Shown: in pieces, positions 8,041-18,640 of the stretch
Layout: every line of letters starts with the position of its first letter
How positions within the stretch are numbered: the stretch's first letter is position 1
Assembly: GCA_963816315.1 (NCBI GenBank)
Contig: CAWFJZ010000008.1
Span: 62,001-126,000 of the forward strand
DNA: 64,000 bases
Source of the DNA: CADEEN01 sp963816315
Lineage (GTDB): Bacteria; Pseudomonadota; Gammaproteobacteria; Burkholderiales; Burkholderiaceae_C
Direction of reading: 5' to 3'
Notes under the pieces: model-generated
The model's database searches: none
What the model was told of the DNA's origin: nothing
The model's input: the letters and a program-made list of their open reading frames with translations, nothing else
Made by a program: the position numbers and the translations under genes

Positions 8041-11000
8041 ATGAAGCGCATTGACGGTGTAAACGCGGGTCGCATCCGCGCCCTCAAAGGGTTGCTCGGC
8101 TTATTCGCGCTTTTGGTCATTGCATTGATGATCACGGCGCCGCGCTGGGCCGGTGCCGTGCTCAATCCGCCGCCGGGCGGGCCGATCCTGGTCGTGACCT
8201 CGAGCAGCGCGCCGTTTTCCGAGTACTACACCGAGATCCTGCGCAACGAGGGCCTGAACGAATTCGCGGTCGCGGACCTGTCCACGCTCAGTGCGGCCTC
8301 ACTGGCCGGGCACGACGTCGTCGTTCTCGGCAAGACGGCGCTGACTGCGGCGCAGGTGACGATGCTCTCCAATTGGGTCCATGGCGGCGGCCACTTGATC
8401 GCCATGTCGCCCGACGCCCAACTTGCGTCCCTGCTCGGCCTGACGCCGACGGGCACCACGCTGGCTGACGGTTACCTGCTGATCGACACCTCGACCAGCC
8501 CCGGCGCGGGCTTGGTCGGGCAAACGATTCAGTTCCACGGCAGCGCCGATCGCTACACCTCCAGCGGCGCCACCAGCGTCGCCACTCTGTACAGCAACGC
8601 CAGCACGGCGACGGTCAATCCCGCGGTGAGCACGCGCGCCGTCGGCGGCGGCACGGCATCGGCCTTCACCTACGACTTGGCCACTTCCGTCGTGATAGAC
8701 GCGCCAGGGCAACCCGAAGTGGGCAACGCAAGAGCGCGACGGCCTCGCGCCGGTGCGGCCGAACGACAAGTTCTTCGGCAACGCAGCCGCTGATCCTCAG
8801 CCCAACTGGATCGATCTGACGAAGGTGGCCATTCCGCAGGCCGACGAACAGCAGCGCCTGCTCGCCAACCTGATCTTGCACGTGAACCAGGCGAAGAAAC
8901 CGCTGCCGCGTTTCTGGTACTTCCCGCATGGCAAGAAGGCGGTCGTCATCATGACTGGCGACGACCATGCCAACGGCGGTACGGCGGGGCGCTTCGAGGA
9001 GTTCAAGGCGAGCAGCCCGGCCGGTTGTTCGGTCGCCGATTGGGAATGCGTGCGCGGCACGTCGTACATCTACACCCAGACTCCTTTGACGGCGGCGCAA
9101 GCCGGTGCCTACACGGCCGAAGGTTTCGAGGTCGGGCTGCACATCGATCCCGGTTGTACCAACTTCGACGCCACGTCGCTGCAGGCGACCTATGTCAGCC
9201 AACTCGCCGAATGGAACGCCAAGTACGGAAGCCTCGCCGCGCCGAACACGCAGCGCCACCACTGCGCCGTTTGGAGCGACTGGAGCACGGCCGCGCAGAC
9301 GCAACTCGCCCATGGCATGCGGCTCGATATGTCGTACTCGTTCTGGTCGCCAGCCTGGGTGGCCAACAGCCCGGGGCTGTTGACCGGCTCGGCAATGCCG
9401 ATGCGCTTCAGCGCATTGAACGGCAGCTTGATCAACGTCTATCAGGCGCCGACGCAGATGAGCGATGACGCGGGGCAGAGCTATCCATTCACGATCAACA
9501 CATTGCTCGACCGTGCCCTCGGCGTGGAAGGCTATTTCGGGGCATACGCGATCAACGCCAGCACCGACCTTGCCGCATCGGCGGAAGCCACGTCCGTAGT
9601 TTCAGCAGCGCGCGCGCGGGGTGTGCCGGTGGTGTCGGCGCGCCAGATGCTGACCTGGCTCGACGCGCGCAATTCCTCGTCATTCGGCTCGCTGGTTTGG
9701 AATGGCACGGCGCTGAGTTTCAACCTGACTGCGGGTTCGGGCGCCAGCGGGCTGCAGGCCATGTTGCCGCTGCGCTTCGGTACCAAGCGGTTGCAACTGC
9801 TCACCCGCGGTGACAGCGGGCATGCGTTCACGGTCCAGACGGTCAAGGGCGTGGACTATGTGGTCTTCGCCGCTACCGGCGGTGCCTACGTGGCGTCGTA
9901 CCAAGACCCCGCCAGCACGCCGCCGCCCGTCAAATCGACAGGGCCTGCCGGCGGTGTGGCCAGCCTAGTCGTCGGCGGCCCAGTCACTAATGCGGTTATC
10001 AGTGGCTGGGATAGTGGAGTGACGCCGGCGAATCCGTCGATCAACGAAACGTTGCCAGTGGAGTTGGGTGTCAAGTTCCGCCCTTCCGTCGACGGCGTCG
10101 TGACCGGCGTGCGCTTCTACAAGGGCGCCGGCAACACCGGCACACACATCGGCAACCTGTGGACCGCAAGCGGCCAACAACTCGCCACGGCCACCTTCAG
10201 CGGCGAGACCGCAACCGGCTGGCAGCAAGTCAACTTCGCCTCGCCAGTGGCAGTAACGGCCAACACCGTCTATGTCGTGTCGTACTTTGCGCCCAACGGC
10301 GGCTATGCGTATGACAGCTTCTACTTCTCGACCAGCGGCGTCGTCAATGGGCCGGTGGAACTGCTTCAGAACGGCGTCAGCGGGGGCAACGGTGTCTACA
10401 GCTACGCCGCGGCAAGCAACTTCCCCGCGCAGAGCTTCCAGGCCACCAACTATTGGGTCGACGTCGTGTTCGACACCACCGGGCCGACCGACACGACGCC
10501 GCCCACGGTCATCAGCACCGTGCCGACCAGCGGTGCGACCGGCATCGACCGGACGTTGCCCGTGCGCGCAGTTTTCAACGAGCCCATCAACCCGGTGACG
10601 GTCAGCGGCGCCGCATTCGAGTTGCGCGATGCCGCCAATGCGCTGGTCCCCGCCAACGTCACTTACGACGTGGCAACCCGCACTGCGACGCTGACGCCGA
10701 GCAGCTCGCTGGCCGCGTCGAGTGCGTTCACCGCCTCGCTGCGCGGTGGCACCACCGACCCGCGAATCAAGGATCTGGCAGGCAATGCGCTGGCTGCGAC
10801 CGTGTCGTGGTCGTTCACGACGAATGGCAGCACATCGGGCTGTCCGTGCAGCGCCTTCCCCGCCAATGCCACACCGGGTACACCGTCGTTCCCCGAGGCC
10901 CTGCCTGTCGAGTTGGGGGTCAAGTTCCGCACCGACGTCAGTGGTTTCATCACCGGCATTCGCTTCTACAAGGGAGTCGGCAACACCGGGACCCACAGTG

Positions 11001-14000
11001 GCCGCCTCTGGACCAGCGGCGGTGCGCTGCTGGCCACGGCCACCTTCAGCAACGAAACACCCACGGGCTGGCAGCAGGTCAACTTCGGCGCGCCGGTCGC
11101 GGTAGCCGCCAACACGGTGTACGTGGCGTCGTACTTTGCGCCGAACGGCGGTTTTGCCGCCGACGTCGGCTACTTCGCCAACGCCGGTGTTAACAACGGT
11201 CCGCTGCATCTTCTGCAGAACGGCGTCAGCGGCGGCAACGGCGTCTTCACCTACGGGGCCGTGAGCAGCTTCCCGACGCAGAGCGTCGCGTCAAGCAACT
11301 ACTGGGTCGATGTGGCGTTCACAACCGAGGCGCCAGTCGATAACGTGCCGCCGTCGGTGGCCTCGACCACACCGGCCAACGCAGCCACCGGCGTTGGGAT
11401 CACCTCGGCGATCCGGGCTGTCTTTAACGAGCCTCTGAATGCAGCCACAGTGAGCGGCGCCACCTTCGAGTTGCGCAACGCTGCCAACTCCCTGGTCGCC
11501 GCGACGGTGAGCTACGACGTTGCGTCGCGCACTGCCACGCTGGCGCCAAATGCCGCGCTGGCACTGTCAGGCACCTTCACCGCCACGCTGCGCGGCGGAA
11601 GCACTGATCCCCGCATCAAGGATCTGGCAGGCAATGCCCTGGCAACCAACGTCACGTGGTCGTTCACGACCGAAGCCACCAGCGCGTGCGCGGTGCCGGC
11701 CAATCCGATCGTGGCGGAGAACTGCCTTCCCGGCGACCCGTCGAGCGAGTGGGATGTCGTGGGCGCCGGTGACTCCACGATCCAAGGCTATGCCACGCAG
11801 ATCAGCGTCAATCGTGGCAGCACGGTGAACTTCAAGGTTGACACCAGCGCAAGCGCGTATCGCTTCGATATCTACCGTATCGGCTACTACGGTGGCGCGG
11901 GCGCACGCAAGGTGGCCACCGTGTCGCCCTCGGCGACGCTGCCGCAGAACCAACCGGCTTGCCTGAACGATGCCGTGACTGGACTTGTCGATTGCGGCAA
12001 CTGGGGTGTTTCCGGCTCCTGGGCCATCCCGGCGAACGCCGCTTCCGGCGTGTATGTGGCCAAGCTGGTTCGGCTCGATACCAGTGGCGCCAGCCACATC
12101 GTCTTCGTCGTGCGCAATGATGCAAGCACTTCGAACTTGCTGTTCAAGACGTTCTGACACCACCTGGCAGGCCTACAACGACTACGGCGGCAACAGCCTG
12201 TATGTGGGTTCGCCGGCGGGGCGTGCGTACAAGGTCAGCTACAACCGCCCGTTTGCCACGCGCGGCAATCAATACAGCCGCGCCTACTTCTTCGGCCCCG
12301 ACTACCCGATGGTGCGCTGGCTCGAGGCCAACGGCTACGACATGAGCTACATGGCAGGCGTCGATGTCGAGCGCACACCGGCACTGGTGCTCAATCACCG
12401 CGTGCTGCTGTCGGTGGGCCATGATGAGTACTGGTCGGCAGGGCAGCGCGCGAGCGTCGAAGCGGCGCGCGATGCAGGTGTGCACCTCGCTTACTTCAGC
12501 GGCAACCAGACGTTCTGGAAGACACGCTGGGAGAACAGCATCGACGGTGCGGCCACACCCTACCGCACGCTGGTGACTTACAAGGAAACTCACGCCAACG
12601 CCAAAATTGATCCGACACCGACGTGGACTGGCACATGGCGCGACCCGCGCTTCAGTCCCCCGGCGGACGGCAATCGTCCGGAGAACGACGTCAGCGGTTT
12701 GATCTTCAAGGGCAACTGCTGCAGCCCGTTGGTTGACAGCATCAGGGTACCGGCCGAGTACGGCAACCTGCGCTTCTGGCGCAACACCAGCGTGGCCACG
12801 CAGTCGCCGGGCCAGGTGGCGACGATGGTTGCGGGCACGTTAGGCTACGAGTGGGACGAGGACGCGGACAACGGCTTCCGGCCGGCGGGGCTGATCCGCA
12901 TGTCCTCGACCACCACCACGCCCACCACCACGGCCTGGCCGCTGCTCCTGGACTACGGCTCGACGTTCGGTCCCGGCACCGCCACGCACAACATCGTCAT
13001 GCACAAGCGGCCCAACGGCGCGCTGGTGTTCGCCGCCGGAACGATTCGCTGGTCGTGGGGTCTGGATGCCAACCACGACGACGATACGGCGACTCCGGGG
13101 TGGAGTACCACGCCCGACGTGCGCCTGCAACAGGCCACAGTCAACGTATTCGCCGACATGAACGCGCAACCAGGTTCGCTGCAGCCCGGCCTCGTGACCG
13201 CGACCGCCTCGACCGACGGCACTGCAGCTTCGTCGGTGATCACCTCACCGGCAGCCGGCGCAAACGTGGCAGTGAATGTGCCGCTCACGATCACCGGCAC
13301 CGCCACCGACACCGGCGGCGGTGTCGTCGGCGCCATCGAAGTTTCGGTCGACGGTGCGACCTGGCACCCGGCCACGGGTCGCAACGCCTGGTCATACACC
13401 TGGACGCCCACGGCCAATGGCTCAGCCACGATCCGCAGCCGCGCGGTTGACGACAGCGGCAACATTCAGGCCACGCCGACCAGCAGATCTGTGACTGTCG
13501 GCACCGGTAGTGACACCACGCCGCCGACCATCAGCGCTCGCTCGCCCGCGAGCGGCGCCACCGGGGTCTCGCAGACCGGCAATGTCACCGTGACCTTCAA
13601 CGAGGCCATGGACGCGGCGACGATCGGCTCGGCGACGTTCGAGTTGCGCGACGCTGCCAATGCATTGGTCGCGGCGGTCGTGAGCTACGACGCGGCCACC
13701 CGCGTGGCCACCCTCAACCCGACGCCGACGCTGGCCGCGCAGGCGGTGTACACGGCCACCGTGCGCGGCGGCGGCACCGGCGTCAAGGACGCTGCCGGCA
13801 ATCCGCTGGCGGCCGACTCGCCATGGAGCTTCACCACCGGCGGCGACACCACGCCGCCGACCATCAGCGCCCGCTCGCCCGCGAGCGGCGCCACCGGGGT
13901 CTCGCAGACCGGCAATGTCACCGTGACCTTCAACGAGGCCATGGGCGCGGCGACGATCGGCTCGGCGACGTTCGAGTTGCGCGACGCTGCCAATGCATTG

Positions 14001-14850
14001 GTCGCGGCGGTCGTGAGCTACGACGCGGCCACCCGCGTGGCCACCCTCAACCCGACGCCGACGCTGGCCGCGCAGGCGGTGTACACGGCCACCGTGCGCG
14101 GCGGCGGCACCGGCGTCAAGGACGCTGCCGGCAATCCGCTGGCGGCCGACTCGCCATGGAGCTTCACCACCGGTGGCGATGCCACCCCGCCGACAATCAG
14201 TGCGCGCTCGCCGGCGGTCGGCGCCACGGGCGTCAGCCGCACCGCGAACGTCACCGTGACCTTCAACGAGGCGATGACTGCGTTGACGATCAGCGCCACC
14301 ACCTTCGAGTTGCGCGATGCGGCCAACGCCCTCGTTGCCGCTGCGGTCAGCTACAACGCGACGACACGCGTGGCGACGCTGAACCCGACGCCCACCCTGG
14401 CCGCGTTGACGGTTCTACTCGGTCACCGTGCGCGGCGGCGCGGCCGGTGTCAAGGATGCTGCCGGCAATGCGCTGGCGGCCGACGCCAACTGGTCGTTCA
14501 CGACGGTGACTGACACCACGCCGCCCACGGTGTCTTCAATCACACCGGGCAGTGGCGCTACGGGCGTCTCGCGCAGTGGCAACATCACTGCCACCTTCAA
14601 CGAGGACATGAACCCGGCAACGATCAACACAACCACGTTCGAATTGCGCGGCCCAGGCAATGTGCTGGTACCTGCTGTCGTCACGTACAACACGAGCAAC
14701 CAGCGGGCGACGCTGAATCCGAACGCCAATCTTGCTGCGTTCACCATCTATACCGCGACAGTGCGCGGGGGCGCGACGGATCCTCGTGTGAAGGACGGTG
14801 CGGGCAATGCGCTGGCGACGAGCCGCGTCTGGACCTTCAGGACACAATGA
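8041..14850 (+). CDS. Giant secreted modular protein (deacetylase-like, DUF4082, Big_5, DMFase-beta-like); three frameshifts
   Basis: One gene of about 2,268 residues once three frameshifts, each one extra base, are removed: near 8695-8700, 12150-12153 and 14413-14415. Modules in order: hydrophobic export segment (16-38); a GATase/ThuA-like region (47-215); a polysaccharide-deacetylase-like region with VVIMTGDDHANGG (about 300-550); DUF4082-like domain (650-815); Ig-like Big_5 repeat; second DUF4082-like domain (935-1095); second Big_5; a region like the N,N-dimethylformamidase beta subunit family (1220-1710, SVGHDEYWSAGQR); another Ig-like domain; four more Big_5 repeats. The final stop overlaps the next ATG (ATGA). 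Likely a cell-surface or matrix protein with a possible sugar-active part. Function of the DMFase-like core is unknown. Confidence 0.75.
13512..14177 (+). repeat. Near-identical 333-bp direct tandem repeat (two units)
   Basis: Units 13512-13844 and 13845-14177 are each 333 bp (111 codons, one Big_5 Ig-like domain) and differ by eye at only a few bases (for example GACGCGGCG versus GGCGCGGCG). Further, more diverged units of the same length follow to 14850. The two copies look like a recent in-frame duplication and could expand or contract by recombination. Short-read assembly could collapse or misjoin here. Confidence 0.9.
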
Positions 14851-15773
14851 ACAATCAGATCGATATTCGCGCTCATGCTGCGTCCGTGATCGAGCGCGGC
14901 TACACCATCATCCCGGCGCAAGTTGACAGGGAGCAGATCGCGGCCCTGAGTGCCGCCGCCGACCGCGCGCTCGACAAGGTGTCGCAGCTCATGGCAGCAG
15001 GCGTCCGGCCGGCGCACACCGAGTTCAACCCGCATGTGCGCTCGACGCGTTGCTTCTACACCTGGGACGCGTCGAGCCGCGGCTTGCTCGGGCATCCGAC
15101 AGTGCATGCCTTGGGCAAGGCCGTTCTGAACCAGGCAAGGCTCTGGGAGATGTCGGTCCTGGAAGCGTTGCCGATGCCCAAGGATGCCGAACTCGGGCCC
15201 TTTGACTGGCACCGCGACTTTTCTGCGGTGGCAGCGGATGGCCTGCAACAGGCCTATCTGTGGATCTTCATCTGCCTGACCGATGTCACGGCGGACAACG
15301 GCGCCACCTGGGTGGTCCCGGGGAGCCACCGCGACCCATCGCTGGTAGCGCCCGCGGCCGACGCCAGCCCGCAGGCAACGCACTCCAAGGCTGTGCAACT
15401 GACGGCGCGCGCCGGCGACATCATTGCCATGAACCCCGTGATGCTGCACCGCGTTGGAGAAAACCGCACCGCTACCGGACGACGGTTGGCCCTGGTCGGG
15501 TTGTGCCGCAGCGATCGCAAGCCCCTGCTCAATCACTGGTCGATTGCCGGGGCCGACGTGCGCCAATGCCTGCCGGAACCGGCGCGGGCGTTGCTCCACA
15601 CCACGGACCGAACGCTCGACAAAACCTGGGACGTGTTGCCCGACGGCTGGGTGGTTCCACCAACGGCGCGCATTGAGCGCAAACTGCGCCGACTGATTCA
15701 CACTGGTACTGCCGCACTCGCCGGACCGAGGCGCGTGTGGCGACGGTTAACTGGCAACGCCAACTCGCAATGA
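14847..15773 (+). CDS. Phytanoyl-CoA dioxygenase (PhyH)-family Fe(II)/2-oxoglutarate oxygenase
   Basis: 308 residues. The iron-binding facial triad can be placed: HxD in DWHRDF (about His122, Asp124) and the distal His in MLHRVGENRT (about His199), with Arg nearby for 2-oxoglutarate. TWVVPGSHRDPS is the usual PhyH jelly-roll segment. It should hydroxylate or otherwise oxidise a small molecule or a sugar-linked group; the substrate is unknown. The ATG overlaps the stop of the giant protein gene, and its own stop overlaps the wbpA ATG, so it is translationally coupled within the glycan locus. It is cytoplasmic by sequence. Confidence 0.85.
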   Translation: MNNQIDIRAHAASVIERGYTIIPAQVDREQIAALSAAADRALDKVSQLMAAGVRPAHTEFNPHVRSTRCFYTWDASSRGLLGHPTVHALGKAVLNQARLWEMSVLEALPMPKDAELGPFDWHRDFSAVAADGLQQAYLWIFICLTDVTADNGATWVVPGSHRDPSLVAPAADASPQATHSKAVQLTARAGDIIAMNPVMLHRVGENRTATGRRLALVGLCRSDRKPLLNHWSIAGADVRQCLPEPARALLHTTDRTLDKTWDVLPDGWVVPPTARIERKLRRLIHTGTAALAGPRRVWRRLTGNANSQ

Positions 15774-17059
15774 TGATGGAAAAAGTCGTAGCTGTCGTTG
15801 GTTTGGGTTACGTGGGCCTGCCCCTGGTGGTCGAGTTCGGCAAACAGCTTCGAACGATCGGCTTTGACATCGACGCGCAGAAGGTCGCGTGTTGCAGTGC
15901 CGGCACCGACCCGTCGCGCGAGATCCCTGACGAAGACATGAGCAGCGCCGCTCTAGCTGAATACAGCGCCGACCCGGCCTGCCTGCGCCAAGCCGACTAT
16001 GTCCTCGTTGCCGTGCCGACACCCGTGGATGGCGCGCGCATCCCCGACCTCGGACCGCTAAAGGGCGCCAGTCGCATGATCGGCGAGAACTTGAAGCCGG
16101 GAGCCACCATCGTCTTCGAGTCGACGGTGTATCCGGGCGCAACGGAAGAGGCCTGTATTCCGGTAATCGAGAAAGCTTCCGGCCTCAAGTGGAGGAAGGA
16201 CTTCTTTGTCGGCTACAGCCCCGAGCGCATCAACCCTGGTGACCGCGAGCACATGCTGACCAATGTCGTCAAGGTTGTCTCCGGCGACACGCCGGACACG
16301 CTTGAGCGCGTCGCCAAGCTCTACGAGCGCGTCGTCAAGCCTGGCGTCTTCCGTTGCAGCAGCATTAAGGCGGCCGAAGCCTGCAAGGTCATCGAGAACA
16401 CCCAGCGCGACCTGAACATCGCGCTGATGAACGAGCTGGCGATCATCTTTGATCTGGTCGGGCTGGATACCAGTGAGGTGCTGCAAGCTGCCGGCACTAA
16501 GTGGAACTTCCTCAAGTTCAAGCCGGGGCTGGTCGGTGGGCACTGCATCGGCGTCGATCCGTACTACCTGACGCACAAGGCCGAAATGCTCGGCTACCAC
16601 CCGGAGGTCATCACCGCCGGGCGTCGCACGAATGACGGCATGGGCAAATACATCGCCGAGCAGACCATCAAGCAGATGATCGCGAGCGGCAGCTACATCA
16701 AGGGCGCACGCGTCAACGTTCTCGGTCTGACCTTTAAGGAAAACTGCGCCGACTTGCGCAACAGCAAGGTCGGCGACGTGATCCGCGAGTTACGCAGCTA
16801 TGGCGTCGATGTCTGGGTTCACGACCCACACGCCGATCCGGTCGAGGCCCAGCATGAGTACGGCGTTTCACTGGTGCAGTGGAGCGACTTGCCGCGGGCC
16901 GATGCGTTGGTGCTGGCCGTGTCGCATGCCGATTTCCTCAGCCTGGGCGTGGACGAGTTGTCGCGCAAGCTGATCCGGGGCGGCTGCGTGATTGACGTCA
17001 AATCCGGTTTCGCACCGGGACCCTTGCGCGCTGCGGGGTTCAACGTCTGGCGTCTATAG
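15770..17059 (+). CDS. wbpA: UDP-N-acetylhexosamine 6-dehydrogenase (WbpA/TviB-like)
   Basis: 429 residues of the UDP-glucose/GDP-mannose dehydrogenase superfamily. VVAVVGLGYVGLPL is the NAD-binding loop; VAVPTPVD and FESTVYPGATEE are family motifs, and the catalytic Cys lies in GGHCIGVDPYYL (about residue 259). LTFKENCADLRNSKV marks the UDP-binding C-terminal domain of the TviB/WbpA branch. It oxidises C6 of UDP-GlcNAc or UDP-GalNAc to the uronic acid using two NAD+, supplying WbpB. Three ATGs occur in a row (15770, 15773, 15776); 15770 is chosen because it overlaps the upstream TGA. The gene is about 11 kb from wbpB/E/D, an unusual separation for this pathway. Confidence 0.9.
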   Translation: MMMEKVVAVVGLGYVGLPLVVEFGKQLRTIGFDIDAQKVACCSAGTDPSREIPDEDMSSAALAEYSADPACLRQADYVLVAVPTPVDGARIPDLGPLKGASRMIGENLKPGATIVFESTVYPGATEEACIPVIEKASGLKWRKDFFVGYSPERINPGDREHMLTNVVKVVSGDTPDTLERVAKLYERVVKPGVFRCSSIKAAEACKVIENTQRDLNIALMNELAIIFDLVGLDTSEVLQAAGTKWNFLKFKPGLVGGHCIGVDPYYLTHKAEMLGYHPEVITAGRRTNDGMGKYIAEQTIKQMIASGSYIKGARVNVLGLTFKENCADLRNSKVGDVIRELRSYGVDVWVHDPHADPVEAQHEYGVSLVQWSDLPRADALVLAVSHADFLSLGVDELSRKLIRGGCVIDVKSGFAPGPLRAAGFNVWRL

Positions 17060-17187
17060 CCGTCAAGTCCGTACGCCCGCGACGGTTGAACGGGGTTGGG
17101 AAGCCATCCCATGTTTGAGCGCTCCATTTTGTCGCCGAGTTGCTGAATAATGAACTGGCAAATCCCGCCGAGCGGGGGAGTGATTGA

Positions 17188-18624
17188 ATGACACCGAGAC
17201 AAGTTCTGGCCGTACTCGCCGTTCGCTGGCCCTGGGCGCTCGCAGTGCTCGTTCTGTGCGTTGCGGCGACGGCCGCTGTCAGCATGACGATGCTCAAGCG
17301 CTACACGGCTGCGGCCAGTGTGATGCTCGACGCGCGCTCGCCCGACCAGGTGGCAGGAGGTGCCCCCAACTCTTCGTTGCCCGGCGGCTACATGGCCACG
17401 CAGATGGATCTGATTGCCAGCGAGCGCGTTGGGCGCGCCGTGATCCGTGCACTTGCGCTAGACAAAGACGCCGCACTGCAAGCAGCCTGGCAAAAGGCCG
17501 GCAATGGCAAAGGCGACTTTGAAGCTTGGTTGTCCGAAGCGCTGCAGCAAGGCCTGTCGGTAAAGCCAGCGGCGGTGTCTAACGTGGTCGCGGTCGCCTA
17601 CACATCCGATGACGCTGCCTTTTCGGCCGAGATGGCCAACGCCTACGTCAAAGCCTATATCAACACTTCGCTGGAGTTGCGCATGGAGCGCGTCCGCCAG
17701 TACGGCAGCTTTTTTGATGCGCGCGCCAAGGAGTTGCGGGCCGACCTTGAGCGCGCGCAGGAAAAGCTCTCGGCGTACCAGCAGCAAAACGGCCTGCTCG
17801 TCGGCGATGAGAAACTCAACCTCGAAGCGACGCGGCTGGTCGAATTGGGTGCACAGTTGCTGGCGGCACAAACCGCGAATGCGGACGTCACTGGAAGGGT
17901 CACGCAGGCCGGACGGCAGACCGACCAGTTGCAGGAGGTGTGGCAGAACCCGGCTGTCGCGTCGCTGGGTGCAGAGGTCACTCGCGAAGAGGTGCGGCTT
18001 GGTGAGATGACCTCGCGGCTCGGCGAGAGCCATCCGCAGCGGATCGAGCAGGAAGTGCGGTTGTCGGAGTTGAGGGCTCGCCTCGAGGCAGAGAAGGGGC
18101 GTGCCGCGAGGAACGTGAGTTTTGGCAACAGTGCAACCCGGGCGCGCGTCGCGCAGATCTCTGCCTCTCTCGAAGCCCAGCGTGCCAAGGTGTTGCGCAT
18201 GCAGTCGCAGCGCGAGCAGTCGGTGGCATTGCAGCGCGAGTTCGATAGCGCGCAGCGTGCCTTTGACGCCATGCAGCAGCGCGTCCACCTGGCCAGCGTC
18301 GAGAGCCAGAACACCTACACCAACTTGTCCGTGTTGAAGCACGCCACCGTGCCCATGGCGCCTTCATCGCCCAACCTGCTGAAGAATATTGGTGGCAGCG
18401 TCGCGCTGGGTGCGCTGTTGGGACTTGGCTTGGTGCTGGGCCGTGAGCAGCTAGACCGCCGCCTGCGCACGGTCGATGACGTGAGCGAGCTCAAGCAAAC
18501 CTTTCTCGTGTCCCTACCGGTGTCTGCCCATGCAAGCCGTGCGTTGCCGGACACGTCACGGACCAAGTTGATGAAACAGCGGGTGTTGACGGGTTTGCCG
18601 CGCCCGACCCAACAGACCACCTGA
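17188..18624 (+). CDS. epsF: Chain-length determinant / polysaccharide co-polymerase EpsF (Wzz family)
   Basis: 478 residues with Wzz layout: N-terminal membrane helix at about 13-35, a long periplasmic part rich in coiled coil (about 160-370, with LEATRLVELGAQLLAAQTAN-like heptads), a proline-containing MAPSSPNLLK segment, and a second membrane helix near 393-415 followed by a short cytoplasmic tail (LDRRLRTVDDV). It controls chain length and couples polymerisation to export at the inner membrane. GGGGGAG at 17173-17179 serves as ribosome binding site. The partner kinase gene follows after 16 bp. A 128-bp gap separates it from wbpA, so it may have its own promoter. Confidence 0.88.
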   Translation: MTPRQVLAVLAVRWPWALAVLVLCVAATAAVSMTMLKRYTAAASVMLDARSPDQVAGGAPNSSLPGGYMATQMDLIASERVGRAVIRALALDKDAALQAAWQKAGNGKGDFEAWLSEALQQGLSVKPAAVSNVVAVAYTSDDAAFSAEMANAYVKAYINTSLELRMERVRQYGSFFDARAKELRADLERAQEKLSAYQQQNGLLVGDEKLNLEATRLVELGAQLLAAQTANADVTGRVTQAGRQTDQLQEVWQNPAVASLGAEVTREEVRLGEMTSRLGESHPQRIEQEVRLSELRARLEAEKGRAARNVSFGNSATRARVAQISASLEAQRAKVLRMQSQREQSVALQREFDSAQRAFDAMQQRVHLASVESQNTYTNLSVLKHATVPMAPSSPNLLKNIGGSVALGALLGLGLVLGREQLDRRLRTVDDVSELKQTFLVSLPVSAHASRALPDTSRTKLMKQRVLTGLPRPTQQTT

Positions 18625-18640
18625 CACAAGGATCCCCATC

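Noticed and set aside
8041..14850. Reading the giant gene as a pseudogene or as four separate genes
   Set aside because: Each break is a single extra base with conserved domains continuing at once, and similar breaks affect housekeeping genes; sequencing error is simpler.
13512..14850. CRISPR array or satellite
   Set aside because: Repeat units are 333-bp protein domains in frame, not short repeats with spacers.
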